Below, in pieces: positions 63,244 to 64,000 of a DNA stretch of 64,000 nucleotides (positions are counted from its first letter, which is position 1; every line of letters begins with the position of its first letter). The stretch comes from Pseudomonas poae (lineage in GTDB: Bacteria; Pseudomonadota; Gammaproteobacteria; Pseudomonadales; Pseudomonadaceae), in contig CP034537.1 of assembly GCA_004000515.1 (NCBI GenBank), positions 1,550,001 through 1,614,000 of the forward strand, given 5' to 3'. Both the position numbers and the translations under genes were made by a program. Under the pieces are notes generated by a model. It was given only the letters and a program-made list of their open reading frames with translations, did no database searches and had not been told where the DNA came from.

Positions 63244-64000
63244 ATGCGTCCTGCCCGTGCCCTGATCGACCTTCAAGCCCTGCGCCACAATTACCAATTG
63301 GCCCGTGAAGTCACGGGGGCCAAGGCCCTGCCGTGGTCAAGGCCGATGCCTACGGCCATGGCGCCGTACGGGTGGCCCAGGCGTTGGAAGCCGAGGCCGA
63401 TGGCTTTGCCGTGGCGTGCATCGAAGAGGCGCTGGAGCTGCGTGACGCCGGCATTCGTGCGCCGGTGCTGTTGCTGGAAGGCTTTTTTGAAGCCGACGAG
63501 CTGCCGCTGATCAACGAGCATGACTTGTGGTGCGTGGTGCATTCGTTGTGGCAGTTGGAGGCGATCGAGCAGGCCAAGCTGAGCAAGCCGCTGACCATCT
63601 GGCTCAAGCTCGATTCGGGCATGCACCGCGTGGGCCTGCATCCCAAGGATTACCACGAGGCGTACCAGCGCCTGCTGGCTTGCGGCAAGGTTGCGAAGAT
63701 CGTATTGATGAGCCACTTCGCCCGCGCCGATGAGCTCGATTGCGTGCGCAGTGACGAACAGGTGGCCGTTTTTGAAGCGGCGCGCCAAGGCCTGTCGGCT
63801 GAGGTCAGCCTGCGCAACTCGCCGTCGGTGATGGGTTGGCCAAATGTTTCCAGCGACTGGGTACGCCCGGGCATCATGCTCTACGGCGCCACGCCGTTTG
63901 GCGAAGACCAGGCCGTGGCCGCGCGTCTGCAGCCGGTGATGACCCTGGAGTCGAAAGTCATCTGCGTGCGAGAGCTGCCGGCTGGGGAACCGGTGGGCTA
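63244..64000 (+). CDS. dadX: Catabolic alanine racemase, cut by window end
   Basis: PLP enzyme that converts L-alanine to D-alanine so that DadA can oxidise it. [20 protein letters not shown], then the PLP lysine in [24 protein letters not shown], and [11 protein letters not shown]. The frame breaks near 63330: CTGCCG where CTGGCCG gives [12 protein letters not shown]. The catabolic identity comes from the dadA neighbour. The last 100 or so codons lie outside the window. Confidence 0.92.

Overview
This window looks like a core-chromosome segment of a Pseudomonas of the fluorescens group. Three things suggest it: GC-rich coding sequence, paired REP palindromes of the kind common in fluorescent pseudomonads, and genes typical of the genus (crc beside pyrE, algC, dadRAX, kauB, and a pst-pho block with very long PstC and PstA). 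From memory, the gene order resembles the origin-proximal block of P. aeruginosa and P. putida. I could not run an alignment to confirm this.

Layout. 1-4043: alanine symporter fragment, aspartase and a LysR regulator. 4061-5979: a REP pair, then purEK behind a leader carrying a strong terminator hairpin. 6084-10113: a GlsB-like membrane protein, a DUF3299-type secreted protein, a hexose-6-phosphate mutarotase, an acyl-CoA thioesterase and an MHS-type transporter. 10195-18271: the phosphate block pstS-pstC-pstA-pstB-phoU plus a response regulator. phoBR lies on the other strand at 21252-23321. Between them sit a HigBA-like toxin-antitoxin pair, a shortened M23 peptidase and a CorC-type membrane protein. 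23474-29594: a secreted repeat protein, ubiCA, rubredoxin with its reductase, HU, an SCP2-like protein and an HDOD protein. 29672-35037: recG, oxyR and exbB-exbD-tonB. 35225-42841: an epimerase-like protein, a lipoprotein, ridA, spoT, rpoZ, gmk, yicC, rph and a DUF4870 protein. 42900-49645: crc, pyrE, argB, algC, dut, coaBC and radC. 49645-55554: a peptide-binding protein, rpmB-rpmG, a cupin, kauB and an MFS transporter. 55574-64000: a phospholipase-D-like lipoprotein, a MocR regulator, a DUF1127 protein, an amine oxidase, a YkgJ protein and the D-alanine catabolic set dadR-dadA-rid-dadX. The last gene is cut by the window end.

How the genes work together. Phosphate control is the most coherent theme: PstSCAB and PhoU sense and import phosphate, PhoR and PhoB transduce the signal, and I see PhoB-type boxes before pstS, pstC and phoB. 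The alanine symporter, DadA/DadX/DadR, the Rid protein, KauB and the amine oxidase point to amino-acid and polyamine catabolism, and Crc is a global regulator of such catabolic choices.

Data quality. About thirty genes, including coaBC, rpmB, pstS and algC, are broken by single-base indels, usually one base missing from a homopolymer. The proteins resume cleanly in another frame. I read most of these as sequencing errors and annotate the genes as whole units. Two tryptophan codons read TAG and radC has lost its stop codon; these are substitutions and could be real. I found no tRNA, rRNA, CRISPR array, prophage or insertion sequence, and no convincing new multigene system. The most interesting signals are regulatory or structural: the purE leader hairpin, a terminator with no assigned gene at 8690-8710, a REP pair inside the pst operon, and the toxin-antitoxin/M23 junction.
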